A stretch of 64,000 bases of DNA from Hormoscilla sp. GM7CHS1pb (GCA_014323675.1 JACONN010000002.1:2524001-2588000), one strand, 5' to 3'; positions 53,751 through 63,500 are shown, counted from the first letter of the stretch. Program-made: numbers and translations. The notes: generated by a model not told the origin, from the letters alone.

Positions 53751-55361
53751 GTGACTCTCCAGACCGCACAAGCGCCTCCAAAAACAACCTTGAGGGAACT
53801 GAACCGCCAGATGATCGTGATTCTCGACTTCGGTTCCCAGTATTCTGAACTGATTGCTCGTCGCATCCGCGAAACGCAAGTTTATTCAGAAGTCCTATCC
53901 TACCGCACCAGTGCTGAAAAACTACGGCTACTCAATCCCCAGGGAATTATTCTCTCTGGCGGCCCCAATTCCGTCTATGATGCCAATGCACCCCAATGCG
54001 ACCCCGAAATTTGGCAGCTGGGCATTCCCATCCTGGGTGTATGCTACGGCATGCAACTAATGGTACAGCAACTGGGTGGGGAAGTGACAAGGGATCAACG
54101 GGGTGAGTATGGCAAAGCATTACTCTCCATCAACGATCCCACGGACTTGCTCACTAATGTCGAAGATCGCACTACCATGTGGATGAGCCATGCAGATTCT
54201 TGTATCAAATTACCCTCCGGATTTGAAATTCTGGCTCACACGTCCAATACTCCCGGCGCGGCGATCGCCCACCACGCCAAGAAGCTGTATGGCGTGCAGT
54301 TCCATCCGGAGGTGGTTCACTCCATCGGTGGACTGGCGCTAATTCGTAACTTTGTTTACCATATCTGTGAGTGCCAACCCACCTGGACGACAGAAGCATT
54401 CGTGGAAGAAGCCATCCGGGAAATCCGCGCTAAAGTGGGAGACAAGCGGGTGTTACTGGCCCTCTCAGGGGGCGTAGACTCTTCAACCCTGGCATTCTTG
54501 CTACACAAAGCTATTGGCGACCAACTGACCTGCATGTTTATCGACCAAGGGTTCATGCGCAAATACGAACCAGAAAATTTGGTGCAGCTGTTCCAGGAGA
54601 AATTCCACATTCGAGTCGAGTACGTACTGGCACGCGATCGCTTCCTGAAGCAGATCGAAGGCGTCACGGACCCGGAAGTAAAGCGCAAGCGTATCGGTCA
54701 CGAATTCATCAAGGTCTTTGAAGAAGAATCAAAGCGACTCGGACCCTTTGATTATCTCGCCCAAGGCACCCTTTATCCAGACGTGATCGAATCCGCTGAC
54801 ACCAACCTTGACCCCCAGACAGGGGAACGAGTAGCGGTGAAAATCAAAAGCCATCACAACGTTGGCGGCCTGCCAAAAGACCTGCGATTTAAGTTAGTCG
54901 AACCCCTGCGGAAACTATTTAAGGATGAAGTTCGCAAACTGGGGCGATCGATCGGTCTGCCAGAAGAGATTGTCCAGCGCCATCCCTTCCCCGGTCCCGG
55001 ACTGGCCATTCGCATCATCGGCGAGGTGACCGCAGAAAGGCTGAAGATTCTGCGTAATGCAGATTACGTCGTCCGCGACGAAATTAAGAAGTGGGGGATG
55101 TATCATGACTTTTGGCAAGCCTTTGCTGTCTTGCTGCCCACAATCCGCACGGTCGGCGTCATGGGGGACCAACGTACCTATGCCCACCCGATCGTCCTGC
55201 GCTTGATTTCCAGCGAAGATGGCATGACTGCTGATTGGTCTCGGGTTCCTTACGACCTGTTGGAGGCGATTTCTAATCGCATCGTCAACGAAGTCAAAGG
55301 CGTTAACCGCGTCGCTTACGACATTACCTCCAAACCCCCTGGCACCATTGAGTGGGAATAG
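53751..55361 (+). CDS. guaA: GMP synthase (glutamine-hydrolysing)
   Basis: 536 residues from GTG 53751; the core starts at [20 protein letters not shown]. The amidotransferase has [20 protein letters not shown] (catalytic Cys) and [12 protein letters not shown] (His, Glu). The ATP-pyrophosphatase has the PP-loop [17 protein letters not shown]. The C-terminal dimerisation domain ends [16 protein letters not shown]. It converts XMP to GMP. Convergent with the small frame at 55367. Complete. Confidence 0.97.
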   Translation: MTLQTAQAPPKTTLRELNRQMIVILDFGSQYSELIARRIRETQVYSEVLSYRTSAEKLRLLNPQGIILSGGPNSVYDANAPQCDPEIWQLGIPILGVCYGMQLMVQQLGGEVTRDQRGEYGKALLSINDPTDLLTNVEDRTTMWMSHADSCIKLPSGFEILAHTSNTPGAAIAHHAKKLYGVQFHPEVVHSIGGLALIRNFVYHICECQPTWTTEAFVEEAIREIRAKVGDKRVLLALSGGVDSSTLAFLLHKAIGDQLTCMFIDQGFMRKYEPENLVQLFQEKFHIRVEYVLARDRFLKQIEGVTDPEVKRKRIGHEFIKVFEEESKRLGPFDYLAQGTLYPDVIESADTNLDPQTGERVAVKIKSHHNVGGLPKDLRFKLVEPLRKLFKDEVRKLGRSIGLPEEIVQRHPFPGPGLAIRIIGEVTAERLKILRNADYVVRDEIKKWGMYHDFWQAFAVLLPTIRTVGVMGDQRTYAHPIVLRLISSEDGMTADWSRVPYDLLEAISNRIVNEVKGVNRVAYDITSKPPGTIEWE

Positions 55362-55366
55362 CTCGG

Positions 55367-55672
55367 TTAATAACTTGTCATTGCGAGGGGGGGGGAACTC
55401 AAACCAACATTATGGGATCTCCGCGCTCGATCCCCCGAAGCAATCTCACGAAAGTTTGATTTATTAACTTCCTCGCCTAATTCTGCTGATACCAGTTTAA
55501 ATAAATTGCCAGCGACTCTCTTGACGTTCGCTTCCGAACAGTAATGGCGTGAGGCAATTTCCCTGTATTTGGCATTATCCCAGATCCCGGTCAACACCTC
55601 TTGTTCCAAGTGTTTGCCCGTTTTGGCCACCACTAACTCATCTAGCCATTTCTGAATTTCTTGGACATCCAT
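55367..55672 (-). pseudogene. N-terminal domain remnant of a cyanobacterial STAND-type protein
   Basis: MDVQEIQKWLDELVVAKTGK, then IWDNAKYREIASRHYCSEAN and VKRVAGNLFKLVSAELGEEV match the vMAP-type N-terminal helical/HTH domain that in cyanobacteria precedes NB-ARC or similar NTPase domains. After NKSNF the similarity ends and the tail looks non-native. The NTPase and repeat domains are absent downstream. Confidence 0.6.
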
Positions 55673-55836
55673 GTGCGATATAGATATTGGTTTTGGGGTA
55701 TTGTACTACCTTTTTCACTCTTTGGCAACTTTGACGACTAAATTTTACTTGATTATACTAATATGGGCTAGAAAAAGTTTTTCAAAGTCTATACTAAACG
55801 AGACTTTTTATTACTGTGCAAATCCCACGTCATCCC

Positions 55837-56000
55837 TTACCCGCTAACCTGCTGAGATCGATTTTTCGCAAACTCCTTAATCACAGGTTGCAGGATAAAG
55901 CGCGATGCTTCCGACTCTGTTACTTTCTCAACTAAACAACGTCTCTTCAAAGATTGTACTGCTTTCCACAACTCGGGCTGAGATAAGGGTACCCCCCTCG
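55837..56000 (-). pseudogene. NB-ARC-type domain end fragment
   Basis: The minus strand reads LSQPELWKAVQSLKRRCLVE and SRFILQPVIKEFAKNRS to a stop at 55837-55839. This resembles the winged-helix end of cyanobacterial NB-ARC proteins. It lies upstream of the vMAP-like fragment on the same strand and may come from a different, related gene. Confidence 0.4.
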
Positions 56001-56062
56001 CAATGACAGATAAGATGCTATCCCTTGAGGTATTGGGACATCTCCAACTTTAGATCGATTAA

Positions 56063-56093
56063 GAAACCCGGTTTTCTGTAAAAACCGGGTTTC
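56063..56093. repeat. AAACCCGGTTT interspersed hairpin
   Basis: GAAACCCGGTTTT-ctgt-AAAAACCGGGTTTC. Second copy of the family described at 8315. Three TTTGTGGAAAA-type units follow near 56172-56225. Confidence 0.65.
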
Positions 56094-56224
56094 TGGGCAA
56101 CTCACATCAAGAAGTCACACCCAGATCGGCGATCGCCAATTGGCAAGCGGACCTTAACCATTCCTTGAATTTTTGTGGAAAACAGCTAATTCTTTGTGGA
56201 AAAGCCCGATCCTCTGTGGAAAAC

Positions 56225-56885
56225 CTACCTGTCTCGGCGTCTGGACCGTGCCGGTCCAGGCACCGCAGGTTCATAGGCGATCCGATCTGACTTGTATTCT
56301 GGAGGTTCGACGTGAATTAAGACCCGGACGGGGTCGTACTTGGCTGCTAGCAGGGCTTCGACTTCTTCGGTAATCTGATGGGACTTTTCCACATCAGTGG
56401 CATCGACAATCAGGTGCATTTCAATGAAGGCTTGGCGGCCCACTACTCCCCGGGAAGCGATGTTATGACAGTTGAGGAAGCTGGTGACTTGGATGACGAT
56501 CGCGTGAATGGCTTCCGGGGCGATCGCCATCTCGTCCACCAGCCAAGGAAGATTAGCTTTGAGCACTTTCCAGGCGCTGGCAAACACCAAAACCGCCACG
56601 GGAAAGGCCAAAATCACGTTCGTAGGGATGTTGCCGATCGGGTTGCGGCGAGGCCAAGCGAATCGTTACCAGTCCCAAAACGTTGTTAGCACTATCTGTG
56701 ATACTGTGTAAAGCGTCAGCTAGCAAACTCAGCGCCCCCGTATGCCAACCCACAACGCCTAAGATCAGAAGTATATCAGGCTTGTAAAAATAGCAAAGCC
56801 ATGATAGGAGGGGTGATATTTTTCCCTGATTAGACATAAATTTATCTCCTATGATTTTAGCGAAACTTTTAGCTATAATCATCAA
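56225..56885 (-). pseudogene. Cation diffusion facilitator with ~130-residue internal deletion
   Basis: The N-terminal frame has GVVGWHTGALSLLADALHSI with TDSANNVLGLVTIRLA, the CDF metal-site HxxxD helix 2. It reaches HPYERD and then jumps, out of frame, to VILAFPVAVLVFASAWKVLK with VDEMAIAPEAIHAIVIQVT and the cytoplasmic domain (EMHLIVDATDVEKSHQITEE). Transmembrane helices 3 to 5 and the second metal-binding HxxxD are missing. The junction lies at about 56625. A real deletion, so no transport activity is expected. Confidence 0.8.
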
Positions 56886-56999
56886 ATTTCAGGTTATTGA
56901 GATTTATTTTTAGAGACAAGAGATTAAATATGCTTCCCGAGCTAACTAATTTTTATGATATTTTAGGATGATGTAGGAATTAATTGTAATTGCTCAAAT

Positions 57000-57350
57000 A
57001 TGAATCAACTGAAACTAAATTTGACGGACGGTTCGGTGACCTTTGGCTTTACAGCCTCGGCGGCCCGGGACTTACAGGGGGCGATCGGGGAACTGATGCA
57101 AAGCCTGAAAGCGGTAGCGGCGGCCAAACCGGCTAGCGGTGGCAGAGTGACTCCCCAGCCGCCGATGGAATATCGGTACGCAGGCGACGTGTTCCTAGAG
57201 ATTTTCTGCAACCCCAATATCTACGCCAGTCCCTTTGCGGCTAAAGTGCTGATTACACTGCGGGACGATCGCATCCGGGTGTCAACGGAAGCGGAACTGA
57301 CTCGGGTGATTGAGGATCTGAATCTATACTTAGAGCAGGTAGAGGGGTAG
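57000..57350 (+). CDS. Conserved hypothetical protein
   Basis: 116 residues: MNQLKLNLTDGSVTFGFTAS, LQGAIGELMQSLKAVAAAKP and YASPFAAKVLITLRDDRIRV. Soluble, no signal or membrane segment, with a Gly/Pro linker (GGRVTPQPP). I do not recognise the family. It lies 106-132 bases upstream of map on the same strand. Confidence 0.6.
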   Translation: MNQLKLNLTDGSVTFGFTASAARDLQGAIGELMQSLKAVAAAKPASGGRVTPQPPMEYRYAGDVFLEIFCNPNIYASPFAAKVLITLRDDRIRVSTEAELTRVIEDLNLYLEQVEG

Positions 57351-57482
57351 GCATAAACAACACCCAGAAACCGGGTTAGAGAGTCCGACGCAGGTAATCT
57401 GGGCACCTGCGTCAGTTTTCTGTAAAGATAATTAATATATAAACCACCCTAGAGATTGAGGAAATCGCAGGAATCGGAGAAA

Positions 57483-58274
57483 ATGGGAAACGAAAAAATA
57501 GTTCTTTTATCGCGTAGAGAAATAGAGAAGATGCGTCGGGCAGGGCGCTTGGCAGCGAAACTGTTAGACCATCTAGCACCAATGGTGCAGCCCGGAGTCA
57601 GCACTCTGGAGTTGAATGACGAAGCGGAACGCTGGACCCAGGCCCATGGGGCCAAAAGCGCCCCCCTCAATTATCACGAGTTTCCCAAGTCTATCTGCAC
57701 CAGTGTCAATCACGTGATCTGTCACGGCATTCCCAATGGCAAGCAGATTCTCAAAGATGGTGACATCATCAATATAGATGTGACGCCGATTCTGGACGGT
57801 TACCACGGGGACAGTTCCAGGACATTCTTTGTGGGTACTCCTTCTCCCGTAGCGAAAAAGCTGGTGGAGGTAACGGAAGAATGTTTGAGAAGGGGGATAG
57901 GGGCAGTGAGGCCCGGAGGCCGCATTGGGGATATTGGTGCGGCAATTCAAGAGTATGCAGAGGCAAATGGCTTTTCGGTAGTGCGAGATTTTGTCGGACA
58001 TGGGGTCCACAAGGTGTTCCACGCACCGCCCCAAATTCCTCACTACGGTACGCGGGGTAAGGGCAAGCGTCTGCGCAAGGGCATGGTGTTTACGATCGAA
58101 CCGATGATTAATGAGGGCACCCACGAAGCTGAGGTGTTGGCGGATAAATGGACGGCAATTACAAAAGATCGTAAGCTTTCAGCGCAGTTCGAGCATACAG
58201 TAGTTGTCACGGAAGATGGAGTAGAAATTCTGACTCTGCGCGAAGAAGATGCGGAACTAAAGATGGCGTCCTAA
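57483..58274 (+). CDS. map: Methionine aminopeptidase, type I
   Basis: 263 residues from ATG 57483 (MGNEKIVLLSRREIEKMRRA), preferred to TTG 57456. It removes N-terminal Met from nascent proteins. Metal ligands are visible in INIDVTPILDGYHGDSSRTF (two Asp), FVGHGVHKVFHAPPQIPHYG (His), FTIEPMINEG (Glu) and SAQFEHTVVVTEDG (Glu). Many bacteria carry more than one map gene. The frame is intact. Confidence 0.96.
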   Translation: MGNEKIVLLSRREIEKMRRAGRLAAKLLDHLAPMVQPGVSTLELNDEAERWTQAHGAKSAPLNYHEFPKSICTSVNHVICHGIPNGKQILKDGDIINIDVTPILDGYHGDSSRTFFVGTPSPVAKKLVEVTEECLRRGIGAVRPGGRIGDIGAAIQEYAEANGFSVVRDFVGHGVHKVFHAPPQIPHYGTRGKGKRLRKGMVFTIEPMINEGTHEAEVLADKWTAITKDRKLSAQFEHTVVVTEDGVEILTLREEDAELKMAS

Positions 58275-58319
58275 AAGGTTCGTAGTAAGGACGAACGTCC
58301 TTCAAGGTTTGGGAATTAA

Positions 58320-58350
58320 GAAACCCGGTTTTTCCAAAAAACCGGGTTTC
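58320..58350. terminator. AAACCCGGTTT hairpin after map
   Basis: GAAACCCGGTTTTT-cc-AAAAAACCGGGTTTC, 46 bases past the map stop. A third copy of the interspersed hairpin, placed where it could terminate map transcription. Confidence 0.5.
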
Positions 58351-58416
58351 TGGGTCACCCGGAAATTTACCCACCCGCTTTCATAGCCTTTCTGTCTAGT
58401 CAAGTTTACTCTGAGA

Positions 58417-58623
58417 GTGCGGATGATTAATCATAATCCTGAAGATGGGAATGAAAAACAGCAGCTCTTAAGGGAAGAACAAGTGGCACAATTGGCAGAT
58501 AGTCTCGAACTTGCCAAAACTATCGAAGTTCAAGCCAAACAATTATCAGAAATGATAGAGGCGTTTGCCATAAAATACGAACGTCGTCTGGCTGATGTTA
58601 GACGGGCAGCAGGGCAAAAATAA
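58417..58623 (+). CDS. Small coiled-coil protein
   Basis: About 66-68 residues from GTG 58417 or ATG 58423: QQLLREEQVAQLADSLELAK and TIEVQAKQLSEMIEAFAIKY form one long amphipathic helix, ending ERRLADVRRAAGQK. No family is recognised. It is short but has coding-like composition and a start near the map terminator. Confidence 0.45.
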   Translation: MRMINHNPEDGNEKQQLLREEQVAQLADSLELAKTIEVQAKQLSEMIEAFAIKYERRLADVRRAAGQK

Positions 58624-58721
58624 TCACATTTGTCCGGGTAGTCGCCTGTTGGGTGGCGCTGCGATCGCCCCCAACTACGACTTGCTGAATTTTGCTCGCC
58701 GGAGAGCGATCGCCACTTCGA

Positions 58722-58931
58722 TTATACCGTGACGGGAGACATCGTTTCGCTTAAGGCGGGATTAAAGTTCTGGATTTTTTGAGAAGCATTGAGTATTTCA
58801 ATGCCAATAGCATTACCTTCGGCATCGTAATCTATAATAACACCAGGACTTACTGCATCGCTTTCTTCAATTTCTGCTTGACTCCAATTAATCCTTAATA
58901 CATCCACTTCAACATCGTATTTAGCTTCCAT
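58722..58931 (-). CDS. DUF2283-family protein
   Basis: 69 residues: MEAKYDVEVDVLRINWSQAE, then VSPGVIIDYDAEGNAIGIEI, the DUF2283 signature (short beta protein, often adjacent to toxin-antitoxin genes). The start overlaps the 3' end of the ParE-like gene by 37 bases in a different frame. Likely third gene of the ParDE operon. Function unknown. Confidence 0.8.
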   Translation of the reverse strand: MEAKYDVEVDVLRINWSQAEIEESDAVSPGVIIDYDAEGNAIGIEILNASQKIQNFNPALSETMSPVTV

Positions 58932-59204
58932 CTGTATCCAAAAACAATGCCACTGACAACTCTGAAGATTTCAATGTCTTCTCCCACCAAACGGTAGAGA
59001 AGAATATAACCGTCTATAGGAACTCCGCGTAACTGGGGAGCTAACTCTTCATAGCTTTTGCCGGGGAAAGTTGACCAAATTTTGGTATTTTTTTTCCAAG
59101 GCATCCAAAAAGCGATCGACAGCATCGAGACTGTAACCGGACAAATAGTTAAAAATCTCATCCAAGTCCTGTAGAGCTTCATCTGTTAACTTATAGGTAC
59201 TCAT
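58895..59204 (-). pseudogene. parE: RelE/ParE-type toxin, apparent one-base frameshift
   Basis: ATG 59204 (overlapping the antitoxin stop by ATGA) gives STYKLTDEALQDLDEIFNYL, YSLDAVDRFLDALEKKYQNL and VNFP. The frame fails at the G4 run 59063-59066 (plus strand). One base fewer continues GKSYEELAPQLRGVPIDGYI with LLYRLVGEDIEIFRVVSG, the ParE/RelE ending. The toxin blocks gyrase or cuts mRNA depending on subfamily. Because the indel is in a homopolymer, the gene may be intact in reality. Confidence 0.8.
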
Positions 59205-59470
59205 CCTTTCTGGGACTCCCTTGCTTGACTCAGTTTTGCTCGCAGTCTCGCCATCGCAACTTTACCATCCGTTAGCTGTCCCCGGTTTGCTTGTTCTATA
59301 CCGATCGCCACTTTTTTTCTGGTTTCATCTAACCATTGTTGGTAATGTTCGTCGCGTTCCTCCAGCAGTTTAAACGCTTCGGCGATGACTTCATCGATAG
59401 TACCATATTTGCCGCTGTCGAGTTTTTCTCTAAGGAACTTTTCCTGTTGTGGTTTTAGGGTGATGTTCAT
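59201..59470 (-). CDS. parD: ParD-type antitoxin
   Basis: 89 residues: MNITLKPQQEKFLREKLDSG, KYGTIDEVIAEAFKLLEERD and HYQQWLDETRKKVAIGIEQA. Ribbon-helix-helix fold of the ParD/CopG class with the standard opening. It overlaps the ParE-like start by 4 bases. Autorepression of the operon is expected from the family. Confidence 0.88.
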   Translation of the reverse strand: MNITLKPQQEKFLREKLDSGKYGTIDEVIAEAFKLLEERDEHYQQWLDETRKKVAIGIEQANRGQLTDGKVAMARLRAKLSQARESQKG

Positions 59471-59910
59471 TGTTTATCGAGGAAGATACTTCTCTAATAG
59501 TAGAGTCAGACAACTCTTCGATGTCGCCACCTACCAAGATATCTGAGGAGGGTTTATTTTTGGAAGCCGTCGCCAGCTTCGCGGGAACAGGGCTGGACTC
59601 TTTCCAGAACCACCGTGCTTTAACCGGTAGTGCCAATCCCCTCTCCAGCCTCCTCCCTGGTGAGAGAAAACTGGATACTTCTCTAAGATAGCTCCTTTTC
59701 ATTCTCATGTCAACAACAAATATTTTGTTTTGCCCTCGTCCAGAGCCCAGAGCGAGGTTCTGGCCCGACAATAGGAGGTCCAAAACAATTCCCCCATACC
59801 CCGAGAACTAAAATCATTACTACGAACGAAAGGCGATCGCCTCCGTCCGCTTAATGTTATTATATGAGGTAATGAAAACAGAATCGATTCTATCTAACAG
59901 GAGTCAAAGC
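59471..59910. other. Gene-free region
   Basis: No convincing gene on either strand. An open minus-strand frame here has no coding-like composition and ends inside parD. AAATCATTACTACGAACGAA near 59811 is a single unit of the ACTACGAAC repeat family. Confidence 0.4.
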
Positions 59911-60015
59911 ATGGCAATTGTCAGATATCTGAAAAAATTCATCTGCTTCACCACAACACCGGAATTGCCATTTGATTGTGCTTTCACTTTTATGGCTTTC
60001 GGTGACATAGAATAA
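59911..60015 (+). CDS. Possible 34-residue small protein
   Basis: ATG 59911 is preceded by AACAGGAGTCAAAGC, a good ribosome binding site at 7-8 bases spacing. The peptide is MAIVRYLKKFICFTTTPELP followed by FDCAFTFMAFGDIE: a basic hydrophobic N-terminus, then an acidic tail with two cysteines. It ends 20 bases from the convergent HlyD gene. No family is recognised; it could be a secreted peptide or a chance frame. Confidence 0.3.
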   Translation: MAIVRYLKKFICFTTTPELPFDCAFTFMAFGDIE

Positions 60016-60034
60016 TTTGACATGGCCCCTGATT

Positions 60035-61507
60035 TTACAAGTCTGTTAACAGCCTGGCTTTCCTGAGAATAAAGGCGAGTACAGTCTCTTCTCGGGAAAT
60101 TATATCAGCCCGGCCTTCCATCCCAGATTGAATTTTACATTCTCGTCCAGGGGCAGTCAATTTCAGGCTTTCAGGGGCGATCGTCACTTGGAAGTTGCCA
60201 GCAGCAGCATTCTGGTCCTGAGTTTCCGGGGCGATCGCATCTGGAGAAATAGCGGTGACGGTGCCTGGGAGGGTGCCAAAATCGGGATAGGGACAGGCGG
60301 AGACGCGCATTTGCACTGTTTGTCCCCTGGCGACTTTGCTAATATCAACTGATGAGACCAAAGCTTTGATTGCTAAGGGGGCTTCGCTGGGGGCAATTTG
60401 GGCGATCGTCTCTCCGGGACTTACCACTTGGCCGCTGTTGCGGAGATGCAGTTCCTGGATGATGCCCGATGCGGAGGCCCGGATCGCTGTTTGTTGGAGT
60501 TCTGTTTCCGTTTGTTGGAGTTCTTTGCCGTCCCGACTGAGTTGATTTTGCAGTTCCACTTGCCGCTGCATGAGGGCTTGCAGTTCTTGGTTTAATCTGG
60601 CCGAAGTGGCTGCACCTGCGGCTTTTTCTTGGGCAACTCTTTCCTTTGCTATGGCCACGGTGGCATCGGTGGGATTTTGGGCAGCCGAAGCCCGTTGCAG
60701 TCTCGCCAGGGCCGCTTCTATGGCTCTTTCTTGTTGGGAGATCGCCTGCGAACGTGCTTCTACGAGGGCTGTTTGGGATGCTGTAGCTTGAGCTTGCTGC
60801 TCTACTGCTAATTGTACCTCTTCAAATTGGTCTAGGGCAATAGATCCAGACTCCACTAAGGGCTGATAGCGATCGCGCTTTTTCCGGGCCGCCTGCCAGG
60901 ATGCTGCTGTGGACCGCAAGTTCGCCTCTGCCGATTTTAACTCTGCCCTTTGCTGTTGCAATTGCTTTTGGGCAAGCCCTAAATTCGCTTCTGCTTCCTT
61001 CACCTCCGCTGCCGAGGTTATTTCTCTGTCTTGAAACTCCCGTTGGGCCCGTAGTAGTTCCGCTGATGCTGAGGCGATCGCCCGGTTGCTGCGATCGCCT
61101 TCTGCGGCAATTTGCTTCCCGATCGCCTTTATCTGGGCATCTACAGAAGCCAGTTGCGCTGTCAGTTGACCGATATTTCCTTGCAACTGACTCTTTTGAG
61201 TTTGCAGGCGTCCGTCATCGATATAGGCGACGATCTCATCTTTTTTTACTCCCCGATCGCTCTCAACTTCGATACTTTTAATTGTCCCCGCGATCGGGGA
61301 CTGGACGAGGCGCAGTTCCCCCGCCGGACGAATGGTTCCTGGGGCTTTGATCGTGACCTTGTATTTGAGCATGGCCGAGAGGGCGATCGCCGATCCAAAG
61401 GCAGCGATCAGGACTATTCCTCCGAGAGTAGTCCAGTTGCTAAGAGGAGGTAAGAATTCCTCTGGGGTAGCCGGGTGAAGAAATTGGGGATGAGATTCGT
61501 CGAACAT
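60035..61507 (-). CDS. HlyD-family periplasmic adaptor protein
   Basis: 490 residues. A single N-terminal membrane helix (GGIVLIAAFGSAIALSAML) is followed by the lipoyl half-motif KAPGTIRPAGELRLVQSPIA and VESDRGVKKDEIVAYIDDGR. Long coiled coils (residues about 110-330, rich in QA) come next, then the second lipoyl half (IRASASGIIQELHLRNSGQV) and a beta-barrel. Such adaptors link an ABC or peptidase-ABC exporter to the outer membrane in type I secretion. No ABC gene is in the window, so the cargo is unknown. Confidence 0.85.
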   Translation of the reverse strand: MFDESHPQFLHPATPEEFLPPLSNWTTLGGIVLIAAFGSAIALSAMLKYKVTIKAPGTIRPAGELRLVQSPIAGTIKSIEVESDRGVKKDEIVAYIDDGRLQTQKSQLQGNIGQLTAQLASVDAQIKAIGKQIAAEGDRSNRAIASASAELLRAQREFQDREITSAAEVKEAEANLGLAQKQLQQQRAELKSAEANLRSTAASWQAARKKRDRYQPLVESGSIALDQFEEVQLAVEQQAQATASQTALVEARSQAISQQERAIEAALARLQRASAAQNPTDATVAIAKERVAQEKAAGAATSARLNQELQALMQRQVELQNQLSRDGKELQQTETELQQTAIRASASGIIQELHLRNSGQVVSPGETIAQIAPSEAPLAIKALVSSVDISKVARGQTVQMRVSACPYPDFGTLPGTVTAISPDAIAPETQDQNAAAGNFQVTIAPESLKLTAPGRECKIQSGMEGRADIISREETVLAFILRKARLLTDL

Positions 61508-61571
61508 TTGATTTACAGGAAATTATCTGTTATCATATTAATATAGCAGAAGCAAATGAGGAAATGAGGAA

Positions 61572-62429
61572 ATGAGGAACAAAAACAATCCAATGCCATA
61601 CGATAATTTATGCAAATATCTGTGCGAGAAATACCCGGAGGCCTTTTCCAGTTGGATATACGGACAGCGGACAAGGAATGTAGAAGTGTTGAAAACGGAA
61701 TTGACTATGGAGCCAATTCGGGCCGACTCGGTGACATTTTTACGCACCGCCGAGCGGATATTGCATCTGGAATTTCAGCTCCAGTTGCCGAAAAGGAAAC
61801 CCATGCCACTGCGGATGCTAAACTATTTTGTAAGGCTGCATTGGGACTACGAGTTGCCCGTTACCCAGGTGGTAATTTGGCTGAAACCAACAACCAATCC
61901 GGCGGTTTTTGAGACTCAGTTCAAGCTAGAATCGACTCAACACGAGTATAAGGTCATCCGCATTTGGGAGGAATCACCGGAAATCTTCTTGCAAGAGCCA
62001 GCGTTATTGCCACTGGCGACATTGGCCGCGACGGAGAATAGTTCCGCATTGCTCGGTCAGGTAGCCGAGCAGGTGAGTAAGATAGAAGAACCTGCGGAAC
62101 GAGACGAAATTTCAGCTTGTACTCAGATTCTAGCAGGCTTGCGGTTTAAGAAGGATGTAATTCGGAATTTTTTCCGGGAGGAAATTATGCAGGAATCAGT
62201 GATTTACCAGGAGATCATCCAAAAAGGAATGCAGAAAGGGGTACTAGAGACAGTTACGCTCCTACTGACCGATCGCTTCGGTGCCCTTGACGAGAATTTG
62301 CAACAGCGCATTGAACAGCACCCTCCCTCTACCTACTACTCAGTTGCAGGATTTGGCACGGGCATTGTTCAATTTATCTTCGGTCACAAATTTGGTGAAT
62401 TGGTTACGGGAACGGCAGATGTAAGCTAA
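61572..62429 (+). CDS. Rpn/PD-(D/E)XK-type nuclease with DUF4351 end, frameshifted 3'
   Basis: 285 residues. The N-terminus (DNLCKYLCEKYPEAFSSWIY, LTMEPIRADSVTFLR, ILHLEFQLQLPKRKPMPLRM) is the cyanobacterial Rpn/YadD-like nuclease fold with D-ExQ motif. A coiled region (QEIIQKGMQKGVLETVTLLL) and DRFGALDENLQQRIEQ start the DUF4351 tail. The present frame then reads HPPSTYYSVAGFG. The alternative frame reads PTTQLQDLARALFNLSSVTN with LVNWLRERQM, the usual DUF4351 end. One base differs near 62320. Downstream, the 3' end is duplicated twice in tandem. Confidence 0.8.
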   Translation: MRNKNNPMPYDNLCKYLCEKYPEAFSSWIYGQRTRNVEVLKTELTMEPIRADSVTFLRTAERILHLEFQLQLPKRKPMPLRMLNYFVRLHWDYELPVTQVVIWLKPTTNPAVFETQFKLESTQHEYKVIRIWEESPEIFLQEPALLPLATLAATENSSALLGQVAEQVSKIEEPAERDEISACTQILAGLRFKKDVIRNFFREEIMQESVIYQEIIQKGMQKGVLETVTLLLTDRFGALDENLQQRIEQHPPSTYYSVAGFGTGIVQFIFGHKFGELVTGTADVS

Positions 62430-63035
62430 GAACGGGTGGGCGATCGCCCACCTGGCTGGCTACAAGCTACAATGCTACAAGTGAGGTAATTATGATCGAA
62501 TCAGTGATTTACCAGGACATCCTCCAAAAAGGAATTCACCAAGGGGTACTAGAGGTAGTTAGCGGCAACTGACTCGCCGTTTCGGTACCATTGACGATAA
62601 TTTGGAACAGCGCATTGAACAGCACCCTCCCTCTACCTACTACTCAGTTGCAGGATTTGGCACGGGCATTGTTCAATTTATCTTCGGTCACAAATTTGGT
62701 GAATTGGTTACGGGAACGGCAGATGTAAGCTAAGAACGGGTGGGCGATCGCCCACCTGGCTGGCTACAAGCTACAATGCTACAAGTGAGGTAATTATGAT
62801 CGAATCAGTGATTTACCAGGACATCCTCCAAAAAGGAATTCACCAAGGGGTACTAGAGGTAGTTAGCGGCAACTGACTCGCCGTTTCGGTACCATTGACG
62901 ATAATTTGGAACAGCGCATTGAACAGCACCCTCCCTCTACCTACTACTCAGTTGCAGGATTTGGCACGGGCATTGTTCAATTTATCTTCGGTCACAAATT
63001 TGGTGAATTGGTTACGGGAACGGCAGATGTAAGCT
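62428..63035 (+). repeat. 304-bp tandem duplication of the nuclease 3' end
   Basis: Unit from AAGAACGGGTGGGCGATCGC (62428) to GGAACGGCAGATGTAAGCT; the second unit starts at 62732 and a partial third at 63036. The two units look identical. Each contains a shortened QESVIYQEI-like start (ATGATCGAATCAGTG), a deletion, and the DUF4351 tail ending LRERQM. A GGTGGGCGATCGCCCACC palindrome marks each junction. Confidence 0.85.
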
Positions 63036-63059
63036 AAGAACGGGTGGGCGATCGCCCAC

Positions 63060-63233
63060 CTTGCTTGCTAAAAGTGGGGTTCCCTACCACCATCGATGTT
63101 GGATGGCGCTGGCGATCGCCCCAAGTAGGGAATGAGTGAGATAATTAATTTATTACGCAAGAATGCCAGTCGCCCCTACAGGGTATCCGACAGGGAGGGC
63201 CCATATTAGATCGACGGGTTTTGACCACACCCG
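63060..63233. other. Gene-free region after the duplications
   Basis: Nothing coding is seen. TTTTGACCACACCCG at about 63219 is a repeat present also at 13364, 63624 and, inverted, 63692. Confidence 0.4.
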
Positions 63234-63282
63234 GTGAAGACCTTGAATAGATCTATTCCGACCGATAATAAGTTTATTTTTG

Positions 63283-63500
63283 CCAAAAATAGGCTTACTT
63301 TTGCCAAGAATAAATCAATTCTCTCTCACATGAAGCTTACTTTTACCAAGAATAAATCAATTTTCTCTCACATGAAGCTTACTTTTGCCAGGAATAAATC
63401 AATTCTCTCTCACATGAAGCTTACTTTTGCCAATCAATTCTCTCTCACATGAAGCTCACTTTTGCCAAGAATAATCAATTCTCTCTCACATGAAGCTTAC
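63283..63500. repeat. 42-bp tandem repeat (about 5 units)
   Basis: Unit GCTTACTTTTGCCAAGAATA AATCAATTCTCTCTCACATGAA, with units 4 and 5 shortened. The frame stays open (KNKSILSHMKLTFAK), giving a repetitive peptide, but the composition and lack of a start signal argue against a real gene. Confidence 0.8.

Noticed and set aside
59430..59783. 117-codon open frame on the minus strand
   Set aside because: Composition is not protein-like, it has no recognisable motif and overlaps the parD start.
63234..63452. Repetitive 72-residue frame
   Set aside because: It is a by-product of a 42-bp tandem repeat whose length is divisible by three; the last units break it.
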